Origin: CAIYRG01 sp963747255
GTDB taxonomy: Bacteria > Pseudomonadota > Alphaproteobacteria > Micropepsales > Micropepsaceae
NCBI GenBank assembly: GCA_963747255.1
Contig: CAVVEG010000018.1
Span: 62,001-126,000 of the forward strand
Length of the DNA: 64,000 bases
Reading direction: 5' to 3'
Shown here piece after piece: positions 43,601 to 52,309 of the stretch. Every line of letters begins with the position of its first letter. Position 1 is the first letter of the stretch. The notes below the pieces were generated by a model that was given only the letters and a program-made list of their open reading frames with translations, was not told where the DNA came from and searched no databases. Both the position numbers and the translations under genes were made by a program.

Positions 43601-46600
43601 TGTTGGCTTGAGCCCTCAACTGCGGGTACCAACTTACACCGTGAGCAAGCCGCTTCGAGCGGGACAGGGAACCATTCGCTTCTGGGCCGACATTTCAATT
43701 CGCCGCATCGCCCAGGCACCCACTTCTGGGAAACCGCACTGGACAGGAATTACCTGCCTTATCTGGATGACCACCGCATCCAGGGCGTCGCCGTGCTATC
43801 CGCCTCGGCCTATGTTGAGATGGCTTGCACCGCCGCGGTTGAAGTTTTGGGAGCGCAACCCTTCGTATTGAAGGAGATCGAATTTCGCAAGGCGCTCTTC
43901 TTGCCCGAGAACGGAACCCAAGCACTTCAGCTGATCCTCTCTCGGGGCGCAGATGGAGGGGCGGCCTTTCACATCTACAGTTGCCTAGGGGGCGTACCGC
44001 ACTCGGAAAGGTCATGGACGCTGCATGCGACCGGCAAGGTTTGCCTCCAACCGGACAACTGCATTATCGCCACCGATACCGGGCATGGGCAGCTCACGGA
44101 AATGCGCGCCCGCTGCCCAGAGACGATCTCCGGCCAGGATTACTACGGCAAACTCCGGGAAAGCGGCATCCACTATGGTCCATATTTTCAGAGTATCACT
44201 CGGTTGTGGTGGAACAACGGAGAAATGATCGGTGAAGTGCAGGTGCCTCATGCACCAGAGGCAGCTTTAGATGGTTCCACGATTTACACGGCAATTCTCG
44301 ATGCCGGGTTCCAACTGTTCGGGGCTGCGGTTGCAGCTGAAGCAACGGTAAGCAGCCGGCAAGAAATCTGTCTGCCGACCCGCATCGACCGGTTCCGGGT
44401 CCGCGGACGCCCGGGCCGCGGTTCAGTGTGTCGCGCTCGGGTTCAGCATCGGGAGGCCAATGCGGCAACGGGAGACGTCGAGCTTCTCGATGAAGCGGGA
44501 CGGGTCGCGGTGGAGATTGAGGGACTCCACTTTGAATCTCTAGGGGAAGACGCGCAGCGCATGGCTGTCGATAATCCCGACAATTGTCTTTATACGTTCC
44601 AATGGCAGCCCAAAGCACTCCCGGCAGGAATAACTTCAGCACCAGCCGGTCGGGTAAGCTGGCTGATCTTAACCGACAAGGCTGGCGTCGGAGATGCGCT
44701 GTCTGCGCTGTTGGGAGCCAGGGGTGACCGCAGTATTTTGGTTACGCGCGGGGATTCGTACGAGGAGATCGACGGCGAGCATTATCGTATCTGTCCCGAA
44801 CGACCGGAAGACATCCGCCGACTCTTCGAGGCGTCCCTCCGATCCGATCAGCCGCCTTGTCGTGGAGTTCTGCATCTCTGGAGTCTTGATGTCGCTCATC
44901 CGGAGGAGACCACCGTAGCCTCTTTGAACGCCGCCCAGACTCTCGGCTGCGGCAGTGTCCTGTTGCTGGTGCAGGAACTGGCCCGAACGGAATCGCCTGA
45001 CCTTCCTCGACTGTGGCTGATTACGCGAGGTGCTCAAGCAGCTGGGGAAAAGTGTTCCCCGGTGTCTGTCGCACAGTCACCGCTCTGGGGATTGGGTCGC
45101 GTCGTCGCTCAGGAACACCCCGCGTTGTGGGGAGGGCTGGTGGACCTCGATCCCGAGGCATCGGGGCGTGATGCTGACTCTCATCAGTTGTCGGAGGAGA
45201 TCTCTCAAACGGATGGTGAGGATCAACTCGCGTTTCGTCAGGGGCGGCGATACGTGGGCCGTTTGGTCCGCTACCGCCGATCGGCCACGCAAGCCACTCC
45301 CGTCCAGTGGCGGACAGACAGCAGCTATCTGATCAGCGGAGGACTCGGAGACCTCGGTCTCCTGGTTGCGCGTTGGATGGTCGAGCAAGGGGCACGGCGG
45401 TTGATTCTCCTGGGACGCACCCCGATGCCGACGCGCTCGAACTGGAATTCGATTGAAACAGGAAGCCGCGTGGCCCGTCAAATTACCGCGATTCGGGAGC
45501 TGGAATCATTGGGTGCTTGCGTGCATCTGGCGCCGGTCGATGTGGCCAATGAAGAAGAATTGAGCAGCTTTTTGGACGAGTTTCGCGCGGAAGGTTGGCC
45601 GCCGATCCGGGGTGTCGTGCATGCGGCGGGAGTGCTGCAGGATGGACTACTGGTGCAACTCGATGCGGCGGCTCTGAATACGGTTTTGCGGCCAAAGGTG
45701 ATGGGTGGCTGGCTGTTGCATAGCTTGCTCCAGGACGACAGCCTGGACTTTTTTATACTCTTCTCTTCCGCGGGTTCCGTGCTCGGCCAGCCTGGCCAGG
45801 GAAACTACGCTGCGGCCAACGCTTTCCTGGACGCGCTGGCGCATCATCGCCGCGCCCAAGGCCGGCCGGCCCTGAGCGTTGACTGGGGAGCGTGGGCCGG
45901 TGAGGGATTTGCGGATTCGGTTGGAGGTAAGCGTCTCGCCGCGCGCCTCGCGCTCCTGGGAATCAGCAGCATCCCACCAAAGCAAGCGCTGGAAATGCTG
46001 GACCGGCTGCTACGGCAAAGTGCAACTCAAGCCGTCGCAGTGCCGGTCAACTGGCAGCAGTACCGCGACGTTTATCCTGTTGGTAGTGCTTCGCCGCTGT
46101 TCTCGGAACTGGCGCGTGAGGAAGCCGAGGTCCATCGGCAAGCGGGTGGCACGAGCGAACGGAGGAATACCCTTCTTGCGGCTGAACCAACGGAGCGCCG
46201 GCAATTGCTGCAATCCTACCTGAGCGAGCAAGTGGCCCGGGTTCTCGGACTCAGTCCATCCAGGTTGGACCTCCAGCAATCCCTGAGCGAACTCGGTCTG
46301 GACTCTCTGATGGCCGTAGAGCTGAAAAACCGCATCGCGGTTGATCTGAACGTGAACGTGCCCGTGGCGAAATTTCTTCAGGGCTTTAGCGTTGCACAAG
46401 CCGTCACGCAGGTCCTCGATCAACTGGCAGGCGAGGTCGCCAATCCGCCAACGCCTCCGGTCCAGGCCGTTGTACCGCCAGAGGAGAAGCAATATGCGGA
46501 ACGGCTGTTAGCCAATTTAGACCAGCTTTCGGATGAGCAAGTGGGTTTATTACTCAATGACATGTTGGGTGAGGAGAAAGACTGCTCCATGCCTTTTGAT

Positions 46601-46624
46601 AGTCCTGTCCCGGAGAGACGGTGA
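40673..46624 (+). CDS. Type I polyketide synthase, ACP-KS-AT-DH-KR-ACP
   Basis: A 1,983-residue single-module PKS. ACP1 carries its phosphopantetheine serine in GLGSTEA (S43). KS (100-525) has C271 in DTACSSSL, H406 in EAHGTGT and H446 in KTNLGH. AT (630-930) has GHSLGE (S724) and a DFASHSPQ motif at the position where methylmalonyl-type ATs have YASH. DH (1000-1295) has H1034 in DDHRIQG, but the usual proline of HxxxGxxxxP is serine (S1043), and LDAGFQ (D1210). KR (1548-1745) has GGLGDLG and the catalytic Y1712. ACP2 has S1878 in GLDSLM. There is no ER. The tail LLANLDQLSDEQVGLLLNDM resembles inter-module docking ends. The first ACP is positioned to take the acyl group from FAAL. Confidence 0.95.
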   Translation: MPGNSTNAEVIQAWLVSKLSERLGVESHEIDIREPFASYGLGSTEAVSLAGELAGWLGRNLSPALVYEYSTIESLAQHLAGSPDVSESATGAGQDRVAINEPIAIIGVGCRFPGANNPAAFWEMLRDGVDAIREVPADRFDQQAFYDPDPTAPGKMNTRWGGFLEQVDQFDANFFGISPREALRMDPQQRLLLEVTWDALQDGGQVPERLVGTQTGVFIGIATNDYGRLQWNDLERIDAYAGTGNALSIAANRISYLFDFRGPSLAIDTACSSSLVAVHLACCSLRNGESTLAIAGGVNLILSPAIAINFTKAGAMAPDGRCKAFDARANGYVRSEGAGVVVLKLFSKALTDGDPIYAIIRGSAVNQDGRSNGLMAPNPLAQEAVLRDAYRQAAVSPGKVQYVEAHGTGTLLGDPIEAKALGTVLGVDRPPGRPCALGSVKTNLGHLEAAAGIAGLIKVALALRHREIPPSLHFENPNPHIPFDELPLRVQKLLCGWPADPGSALAGVSSFGFGGTNAHVVLEEAPPGDGGMSDAKRKVGAHLLPLSARGPEGLRSLARVYQNVFAEPASEASLQDVCYTASVRLSHHDHRLALTGNSPAQLMESLEAFLRDEARPGLSSGRKNAARRRKLVFVFPGQGSQWFGMGRRLLEQEAVFREIIERCDQAMRPYGDWSLLAELRDSDSARSRLSEIDIVQPALFAIQIALAALWRSWGIEPQAVVGHSLGEVAAAYVAGALTLDDAVRVICHRSRLFKRTVGQGAMAAVELSIEEAKRVLAGSEDRVSIAVSNGPTSTVLSGDPPALAAILDRLQRDDVFCRMVKVDFASHSPQMEPLRADLLQALEGLQPRAETVPIYSTVTGQLSHGQEFNVLYWARNMREPVLFHTAVQDLLEDGHDIFLEISPHPILLSSIQQGLQNSGQDGTVLPSLRREEDEHTILFGSLGALYTLGYPVDWNLIYPAGGHCVRLPYYPWQRQRCWLEPSTAGTNLHREQAASSGTGNHSLLGRHFNSPHRPGTHFWETALDRNYLPYLDDHRIQGVAVLSASAYVEMACTAAVEVLGAQPFVLKEIEFRKALFLPENGTQALQLILSRGADGGAAFHIYSCLGGVPHSERSWTLHATGKVCLQPDNCIIATDTGHGQLTEMRARCPETISGQDYYGKLRESGIHYGPYFQSITRLWWNNGEMIGEVQVPHAPEAALDGSTIYTAILDAGFQLFGAAVAAEATVSSRQEICLPTRIDRFRVRGRPGRGSVCRARVQHREANAATGDVELLDEAGRVAVEIEGLHFESLGEDAQRMAVDNPDNCLYTFQWQPKALPAGITSAPAGRVSWLILTDKAGVGDALSALLGARGDRSILVTRGDSYEEIDGEHYRICPERPEDIRRLFEASLRSDQPPCRGVLHLWSLDVAHPEETTVASLNAAQTLGCGSVLLLVQELARTESPDLPRLWLITRGAQAAGEKCSPVSVAQSPLWGLGRVVAQEHPALWGGLVDLDPEASGRDADSHQLSEEISQTDGEDQLAFRQGRRYVGRLVRYRRSATQATPVQWRTDSSYLISGGLGDLGLLVARWMVEQGARRLILLGRTPMPTRSNWNSIETGSRVARQITAIRELESLGACVHLAPVDVANEEELSSFLDEFRAEGWPPIRGVVHAAGVLQDGLLVQLDAAALNTVLRPKVMGGWLLHSLLQDDSLDFFILFSSAGSVLGQPGQGNYAAANAFLDALAHHRRAQGRPALSVDWGAWAGEGFADSVGGKRLAARLALLGISSIPPKQALEMLDRLLRQSATQAVAVPVNWQQYRDVYPVGSASPLFSELAREEAEVHRQAGGTSERRNTLLAAEPTERRQLLQSYLSEQVARVLGLSPSRLDLQQSLSELGLDSLMAVELKNRIAVDLNVNVPVAKFLQGFSVAQAVTQVLDQLAGEVANPPTPPVQAVVPPEEKQYAERLLANLDQLSDEQVGLLLNDMLGEEKDCSMPFDSPVPERR

Positions 46625-46989
46625 CAAAGGCATTGCGATTTATTCGGGGATTGTGTCTGCGGTTGCGGTCTAAAATAACCGTAGCAGCATCGGCGTCGTG
46701 GGGCGCGCGGCAATATAGTGTGAGAGAACCCGCCCTGATGGCCGATGAATCGTGTCTGCTTGCGTACAGACAAAACAGGAGCAGCGTAATGACCATGAAC
46801 GCAAATAGTCTCGGCAACCCGGTCACCGCTGAGGGATTATTGGCGATGATTCCTGCTGTGCCGATCAGGGACATTTGCGCGTTATCTGCACAAACCATCA
46901 AGCGCAAGGCGCCAACCACGTCCATTCCGGGTGCTCTAATTTTTCTCACCGCTTGCGTTCTTCGTGCCTGCCGTACAATCCGTCTCTCC
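46625..46989 (+). other. Gap between PKS and LolA-like genes
   Basis: The LolA-like frame is open through this 365-base stretch, but the translation has no family similarity and no signal peptide until 46990. Short frames on both strands have no domain. It may hold a second promoter or the remains of a small gene. Confidence 0.4.
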
Positions 46990-47790
46990 ATGCATTGGCA
47001 AAAAGGAAACGTCGCGATCTGCGTGGCGCTGGCATGGGTGAGCCTGGGACAAATCGCAGAGGCCGCGGCGCCGAATGTGGGACAAGGCGCTCAGACTACA
47101 GACGATCAGCATGCGCGGGAGATCGTGGACGGAGTGGCCCGGCTGTTTATCGGCCAATCCAGCATCGCCACTGTGGAAATGGACATCACAAAACAGGACT
47201 ATCAACGGACAATCTCGATGCAGTTCTGGGCGCGCGGCGAATCGAACGTTCTCGTCCGCATTCTCAAGCCTCCGGAAGATGCTGGCACGGCCATCCTGAA
47301 AGTTGGCAGTAAAACGTGGCTTTATCTGCCCAAGTCAAACCGCACGGTTTCGATGCCGGCTTCAATGATGGTGACCGCGTGGATGGGCAGTCACTTCACG
47401 CTCAATGACCTGATAAACCAGAGTCGTCTCACCGACGACTACGCGATTGCGACTTCTTTTGAAGGACAGCGGGATGGTGTCGCGGTGTTTGAATATACGC
47501 TGACACCCAAACCGGCAGCGGCCGTGGTATGGGGGAAAATTGTTCTGGAAGTCCGGCGGACCGACCTAATGCCCGTGTGGCAGCGCTACTATGACGAGGA
47601 CGGCAAACCGGTCCGTGAACTGACATTTTCCGAGTACAAGAAAACCGTTCGCGGCAGGCTCATTCCTACGCGGCTGGTCATGCGACCTCTGGATCAAACA
47701 GGGGAACAGACGATCATCACGTACAAAAGCGTCGTGTTCGACACGCCGATCAACGACGAGACATTTTCGCTGAGCAATCTGAAGCAGTGA
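46990..47790 (+). CDS. Outer membrane lipoprotein-sorting (LolA-like, PF17131-type) periplasmic protein
   Basis: A 266-residue protein beginning MHWQKGNVAICVALAWVSLG, a signal peptide, followed by the LolA-like fold of the PF17131 kind: SSIATVEMDITKQDYQRTIS, VLVRILKPPEDAGTAILKVG, TWLYLPKSNRTVSMPASMMV, MGSHFTLNDL, then VPTRLVMRPLD-type strands. These half-barrel proteins carry lipoproteins or lipids across the periplasm for LolCDE-like ABC transporters. The GTG start of the next permease overlaps its stop (GTGA), so they are co-translated. Placement inside a PKS operon suggests the cargo is the cluster product. Confidence 0.85.
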   Translation: MHWQKGNVAICVALAWVSLGQIAEAAAPNVGQGAQTTDDQHAREIVDGVARLFIGQSSIATVEMDITKQDYQRTISMQFWARGESNVLVRILKPPEDAGTAILKVGSKTWLYLPKSNRTVSMPASMMVTAWMGSHFTLNDLINQSRLTDDYAIATSFEGQRDGVAVFEYTLTPKPAAAVVWGKIVLEVRRTDLMPVWQRYYDEDGKPVRELTFSEYKKTVRGRLIPTRLVMRPLDQTGEQTIITYKSVVFDTPINDETFSLSNLKQ

Positions 47791-49043
47791 GCGGGCGGCT
47801 TCTGCGACTCGCATGGCGCAATCTGTGGCGTAATCCCCGGCGAACGCTGATCGCCATGACAGCGATCGGATTGGGTTACGCCATGCTGTTGTTTGTTGCG
47901 TGCCTGATGGCAGGGCTGAGGCAACAGATGGTTGAGAGCGGCACCGATCTTCTTCTCTCCGATATCGAGGTGCAGGCTCCAAATTACTATCCGGACCGCC
48001 CCATTCAATTGACCTTGGGCGGGCGCACCGGAACCGACGTCAGCGCGCTGGTAAGGGTCATCGCCGCCGACCCCCGGGTTCAGGCTACGAGTTCCCGGGT
48101 ATACGCGTACGGATTGGTCAGCGCGACCCATCAGTCCGCCGGGGCGCAACTGCTCGGTGTCGTCCCCGATCTGGAACAGAAGATCACAGTGCTGCAGACC
48201 CGGATTGTGAAAGGGAGCTATCTGATCCGGGGGATGCCCAAAGGCATCGTGTTGGGAGATAAACTTGCCACCGCGATTGGCGCCGATGTGGGGTCGGAAA
48301 TCGTCCTGCTGACGCCGGCGGCCGATGGATCAACGGGAAATGATCTGTACACAGTAGCCGGTATGTTTCACACCGGACTTGACGCCATGGACAGGGGTCT
48401 GGTGCTCATGCCTCTGGCGTCTCTGCAGGAGCTGTTGCGTTTGCCGTCCGGAAGGATCCATGAAGTTGGGATCAAGCTCCATGACATTGCCACGGCGACG
48501 GGAGCGGCGGTGGCACTCCAGGTGCAACTGAGCAAAGTCATTCCGGTTCGGGTGAGGCCCTGGCAGGAACTGGCGCCGGAACTCGCCGATTACGTACAGT
48601 TCAATCGTCGTGTCACTTTCATTCTTTTCTTCATCTTTTTCCTGTCGGCAGCCATGGGCATTGTCAGCACCATGCTCATGGCGATCATTGAGCGCACGCG
48701 TGAACTTGGATTGCTCATGTCCCTGGGAATGCTTCCAGCCCAGGTGGTTGGTCTCATCCTGGCGGAGGGGGCAAGTCTAGCGGCGGTCAGTCTGGTCGTG
48801 GGAGGAGTGCTTGGGGCTCCACTCCTCTGGTACTTGCAGGTTCACGGTCTAAATCTCGGCGGAAAAGGAGATGTGGTCTCTTTGGCTGGAATCGTAGTGG
48901 GCCCACTCTGGTACGGCCGACAGGATTTCACCGCCTACACTCAGGCCGCCGTGGGGCTGGCGATCACGGCTCTGGCGTCGGCCCTCTATCCCGCGTTGCG
49001 CGCGGCGCGATTTCGACCGGCCGAGGCGCTGCGAAAGGTCTAG
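47787..49043 (+). CDS. ABC transporter permease, LolC/MacB (FtsX-like) type, first
   Basis: A 418-residue permease with an N-terminal helix (LAWRNLWRNPRRTLIAMTAI), a periplasmic domain (about 50-270) and three C-terminal helices (FILFFIFFLSAAMGIVSTML, ILAEGASLAAVSLVVGGVLG, TQAAVGLAITALASALYP). WRNLWRNPRR is the coupling segment seen in LolC/E-type permeases. The GTG start overlaps the LolA-like stop. Likely forms a heterodimer with the next permease. Confidence 0.9.
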   Translation: MSGRLLRLAWRNLWRNPRRTLIAMTAIGLGYAMLLFVACLMAGLRQQMVESGTDLLLSDIEVQAPNYYPDRPIQLTLGGRTGTDVSALVRVIAADPRVQATSSRVYAYGLVSATHQSAGAQLLGVVPDLEQKITVLQTRIVKGSYLIRGMPKGIVLGDKLATAIGADVGSEIVLLTPAADGSTGNDLYTVAGMFHTGLDAMDRGLVLMPLASLQELLRLPSGRIHEVGIKLHDIATATGAAVALQVQLSKVIPVRVRPWQELAPELADYVQFNRRVTFILFFIFFLSAAMGIVSTMLMAIIERTRELGLLMSLGMLPAQVVGLILAEGASLAAVSLVVGGVLGAPLLWYLQVHGLNLGGKGDVVSLAGIVVGPLWYGRQDFTAYTQAAVGLAITALASALYPALRAARFRPAEALRKV

Positions 49044-49045
49044 CG

Positions 49046-50335
49046 ATGACAGGCATTTTCCTGTTGGTGAAGATTGGGTGGCGCAATCTCTGGCGCAATC
49101 CGCGCGGGACTGTGCTGACGGCCGTGGCGCTGGGCCTGGGTCTAACCTTGCTGCTGACGTCTTTGGGTCTGCTCGATGGCAGCCACGAGCAGATGGTCGG
49201 TAACGGAGTCCAATTCGGCGCCGGGCACGTCGTTATCCAGGCGCAGGGCTACCGGGATACCGGCTCTCAGGATTTGTTGCTGCCGGATGGCGTCGTATCT
49301 GCAACCGAGGACTTCTTGCATAACACGGCCATGAATCATGTTGCCCGCGGCGTAAGTCCCCGGCTGCTGGCTTCCGGATTGTTGAGTTCGGCGGCCAACG
49401 CCGATGGGGTGCTCGTGATGGGGGTCATCCCCAAAGAGGAGCGGGCCGTATCCCTGATTCCCAAACGGATCGTCGAGGGGACCTATCTCGATGACGACCA
49501 ACGAGCGGGCGTTGTCATTGGCACGGAGTTAGCCCGCAAGCTCGCGGTGAAGATTGGGGGCAAAGTCGTGATCATGACTCAGGCGGTGCAACCATCGGGC
49601 ACGAACACAGCGAACGCAGGCGAAGGAGAAATGCAAAGCACTCTGTTGCGGGTGAGCGGGATCTTTCGCACCGGTGTCCAGGCGATCGACGCCAACATCA
49701 TCCAGGTGCCGTTGCCCGAGGCCCAGACTCTCCTCGGAGTGCCTGGGCGGATCACTCAGGTCGCGATCCTCCTTGAACGTGAGGCCGATGCGCCGATGGT
49801 GGCCCAAGGCTTGCGGATGCAGTTGACTGGACTTCCAGTTGAGATTTTCCCCTGGAGGGAAGCCATGCCGGCACTTGCTCAGCTCATTACGCTGGACGAG
49901 GCCTTCAATTATGTCATGAACGGCGTGGTACTCGCGATGATCGGGTTGGGCATACTCAACACCATCCTCATGCGCGTACTCGAGCGCCGCTTTGAATTTG
50001 GTCTCTGTTCTGCTCTGGGCCTGCGGCCCGCGCAGCTTGCTGTCATGGTCGTTGGCGAGTCGCTGGCGCTTACAACAATCAGCCTCGCTCTGGGGCTACT
50101 TCTGGGGTTAAGCGTCCAGCATTATTTTGCCACCAGCGGGTTGGATCTGCGCTGGTTCTTCAGGAGCAGCCTCCCCGCCGCTCTCGTTTTCGACCCGATC
50201 ATCTACTCGCGCTTAAGCGTCGCGCGAATCGCATCCTCCGTCGGCATTGTGTTTCTGATGGCGACCGTTATATCCATTTATCCGGCGCTCAAGGCCGCAC
50301 GGACCGAACTGCCGGACGCATTGAAGGCAGCTTGA
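49046..50335 (+). CDS. ABC transporter permease, LolC/MacB (FtsX-like) type, second
   Basis: A 429-residue paralogue of the preceding protein with the same layout: IGWRNLWRNPRGTVLTAVAL, periplasmic domain, and MNGVVLAMIGLGILNTILMR plus two further helices ending YPALKAARTELPDALKA. It starts two bases after the first permease gene. Different periplasmic domains in the two subunits fit a LolC/LolE-like asymmetric transporter. Confidence 0.9.
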   Translation: MTGIFLLVKIGWRNLWRNPRGTVLTAVALGLGLTLLLTSLGLLDGSHEQMVGNGVQFGAGHVVIQAQGYRDTGSQDLLLPDGVVSATEDFLHNTAMNHVARGVSPRLLASGLLSSAANADGVLVMGVIPKEERAVSLIPKRIVEGTYLDDDQRAGVVIGTELARKLAVKIGGKVVIMTQAVQPSGTNTANAGEGEMQSTLLRVSGIFRTGVQAIDANIIQVPLPEAQTLLGVPGRITQVAILLEREADAPMVAQGLRMQLTGLPVEIFPWREAMPALAQLITLDEAFNYVMNGVVLAMIGLGILNTILMRVLERRFEFGLCSALGLRPAQLAVMVVGESLALTTISLALGLLLGLSVQHYFATSGLDLRWFFRSSLPAALVFDPIIYSRLSVARIASSVGIVFLMATVISIYPALKAARTELPDALKAA

Positions 50336-50341
50336 GACATT

Positions 50342-51052
50342 ATGACTGAGTGGGCGGTGGAGCTGAAGGACGTGACGAAGATTTACCGCACCGGGCCGAT
50401 CGAGGTTCCGGCATTGCGCGGGGTCAGTCTCCGGGTTGCTGCCGGAGAATTTCTCGCGATTGCCGGTCCGTCGGGTTGCGGCAAAACCACGTTGCTCAAC
50501 ATCATCGGCGGTCTCGACCGAGCCGATGCCGGCGAGGTATTGGTTGAAGGGAAGAACCTTCAACTCTTATCTTCAGCGGAATTGGCGCGTCTTCGGCTGC
50601 AGCGCCTCGGCTTCGTCTTCCAGGCATTCAATCTGTTGCCGGTCCTGACCGCCCTGGAGAACGCCGAGTTTACCCTGCTCCTGCAAGGCGTGTCTGTGCA
50701 GCAGCGAAAAGCAAGAGTGGAAAGGTTGTTCGCGGAGATCGGTCTGGCTGGCCTTGAAAGTCGTCGCCCCCGCGAACTATCCGGCGGGCAACAGCAACGG
50801 GTGGCGGTGGCGCGAGCGATGGTCACCGACCCCGCATTGATTCTGGCGGACGAGCCAACGGCGAATTTTGATTCAGTGACGGCGACAGCTCTGCTCGAAG
50901 TGATGGAACGGCTCAATCGTGCTCACGGCACAACTTTCGTTTATGCCACGCATGATCCTCAAGTCATGGATCGGGCTCGGCGGTTGATTCGCTTGCATGA
51001 CGGCGAGATTGCCAGCGATCTGGTGCATTCACCAGCGCGCTCTGAGTCATGA
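50342..51052 (+). CDS. ABC transporter ATPase, LolD/MacB type
   Basis: A 236-residue ATPase with Walker A GPSGCGKTT, Q-loop LGFVFQAFNLLPVLTALENA, signature ELSGGQQQRVAVARAMV, Walker B LILADEPTANFDS and a switch histidine in TFVYATHDPQ. The FQAFNLLP motif is the LolD/MacB subfamily mark. It powers the two permeases encoded just upstream. It overlaps the DUF2062 start by ATGA. Confidence 0.94.
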   Translation: MTEWAVELKDVTKIYRTGPIEVPALRGVSLRVAAGEFLAIAGPSGCGKTTLLNIIGGLDRADAGEVLVEGKNLQLLSSAELARLRLQRLGFVFQAFNLLPVLTALENAEFTLLLQGVSVQQRKARVERLFAEIGLAGLESRRPRELSGGQQQRVAVARAMVTDPALILADEPTANFDSVTATALLEVMERLNRAHGTTFVYATHDPQVMDRARRLIRLHDGEIASDLVHSPARSES

Positions 51053-51522
51053 GAGGAATCGAATTCAGGGGACGAATCCGCGAGACTTGGCAAAGGCTTT
51101 CGCAACTGGATGCCCGGCCCGGACAAGTCGCGGCTGGTTTCTCCATTGGCATCGCTGCCGGTTTCCTGCCGCTGAACCCGTCGCCAATCATCGTGGCGAC
51201 CGTGGTGGCGTGGTTGCTGAAGCGTAACGTGATCGCGGCTATTGCCGGGGCAGCGATGACGATCCTTTACATGCCGTTCTTGCCATTAATCTGGGTGGCT
51301 GAATATCGATTGGGGAAGTTGGTTCTGCCGGTGCAGCATCCGCTGATGCTCGATCAGGCACGACTCTGGGACATCCTGCAAAAGAGTTGGGATGTCTACG
51401 TCGCCATGTTAGCCGGCTCGGTCCTCATCGCTACCCCTGTGACGTTGATCACCTATCTGGCCGTCAAGCGATTCGCCGAGAGATGGGCGCGGCAAAAAGT
51501 GGGGTCGCAGCGGTCAAACTGA
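51049..51522 (+). CDS. DUF2062 membrane protein
   Basis: A 157-residue protein with the DUF2062 pattern: QVAAGFSIGIAAGFLPLNPS followed by PIIVATVVAWLLKRNVIAA, then PFLPLIWVAEYRLGKLV, and a final helix SVLIATPVTLITYLAVKRF. DUF2062 proteins have four or so helices and unknown function, and occur in lipid and glycan-export loci. It is the last gene of the plus operon and its 3' end overlaps the 3' end of the convergent PPTase gene by nine bases. Confidence 0.85.
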   Translation: MRGIEFRGRIRETWQRLSQLDARPGQVAAGFSIGIAAGFLPLNPSPIIVATVVAWLLKRNVIAAIAGAAMTILYMPFLPLIWVAEYRLGKLVLPVQHPLMLDQARLWDILQKSWDVYVAMLAGSVLIATPVTLITYLAVKRFAERWARQKVGSQRSN

Positions 51523-52296
51523 TTGCTGCCTCGGTTCCGGCCATTGCCAGCCCGTAAGATGCCAACCATGCCCTTCCACGGCCAAAGCGGCTGCATAACC
51601 GGGGAGCGGAAAAAGATCCTGAATTGACCATCGGGAGGTTTGGGGCGGCGGTTGTTCAGTGCCGAATACTGCGCTGGGCTCCTCAGGCACTGGCAACGTG
51701 TCAATCTGGTCCAAGGGTATTGAAAGTCCTTCGCCCCGCGCCTTGATGTAGGCCTCCTTGCGCGTCCAGCAACGAAAGAACGCCTGGTGCCGTGACGCGG
51801 CCGGAAGTGCCCTGAGCATTGCAATCTCCCGGCGTGAAAAAAATCGGTTTGCGATCTCTGCGACTGCGAGATCGAAACGGATGCGCTCGATGTCGATGCC
51901 CACCTCGCGACCCCGAGTAACCGTGTAAAGGGCGACCCCGTGAGAGTGGGACACGTTAAAGCGGATCGCGCTCCGATCGGATTGTCCGGTAAGCGCAGGC
52001 TTTCCATGAGAGCCATAGCAAAAGGACAGGCATGCGGGCTCTCGATTTAAGTAGCGGCCGAGGATGGCCCGGAGCACCCCACGCGCGACGATAAAGCGCG
52101 CGCGATCTCGCGCAAAATGAAATCGCTCGGCCCTCGTCTGTTCATCCGTAGCAAGATTGAGCAGGAGGCTCTGAATCTGTGAAGGAGACTGGTCCAGCGT
52201 TGCTCGCCAGGCATGAACTTCGTCGCATTCCAACGCGAGAGTTTCCGGTGGAGTACGCCATGGAGGAACGGATGAGATGTTGGGTCCAGCGTTCAT
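51514..52296 (-). CDS. 4'-phosphopantetheinyl transferase (Sfp type)
   Basis: A 260-residue Sfp-type PPTase: IRFNVSHSHGVALYTV (PPTase motif 1), GREVGIDIERIRF (Mg2+-binding D-x-E), RFFSRREIAML and FFRCWTRKEAYIKARGEGLS (W-x-x-KEA motif). It converts the PKS ACPs, the NRPS PCPs and perhaps the stand-alone ACP to their holo forms. It follows the thioesterase gene by 13 bases in the minus-strand operon. Full length and intact. Confidence 0.93.
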   Translation of the reverse strand: MNAGPNISSVPPWRTPPETLALECDEVHAWRATLDQSPSQIQSLLLNLATDEQTRAERFHFARDRARFIVARGVLRAILGRYLNREPACLSFCYGSHGKPALTGQSDRSAIRFNVSHSHGVALYTVTRGREVGIDIERIRFDLAVAEIANRFFSRREIAMLRALPAASRHQAFFRCWTRKEAYIKARGEGLSIPLDQIDTLPVPEEPSAVFGTEQPPPQTSRWSIQDLFPLPGYAAALAVEGHGWHLTGWQWPEPRQQSV

Positions 52297-52309
52297 GTCT
52301 TGGTGGTTC

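Noticed and set aside
46621..46989. N-terminal extension of the LolA-like protein back to the PKS stop
   Set aside because: The 123 extra residues have no family similarity, and a normal signal peptide begins at the internal ATG at 46990.
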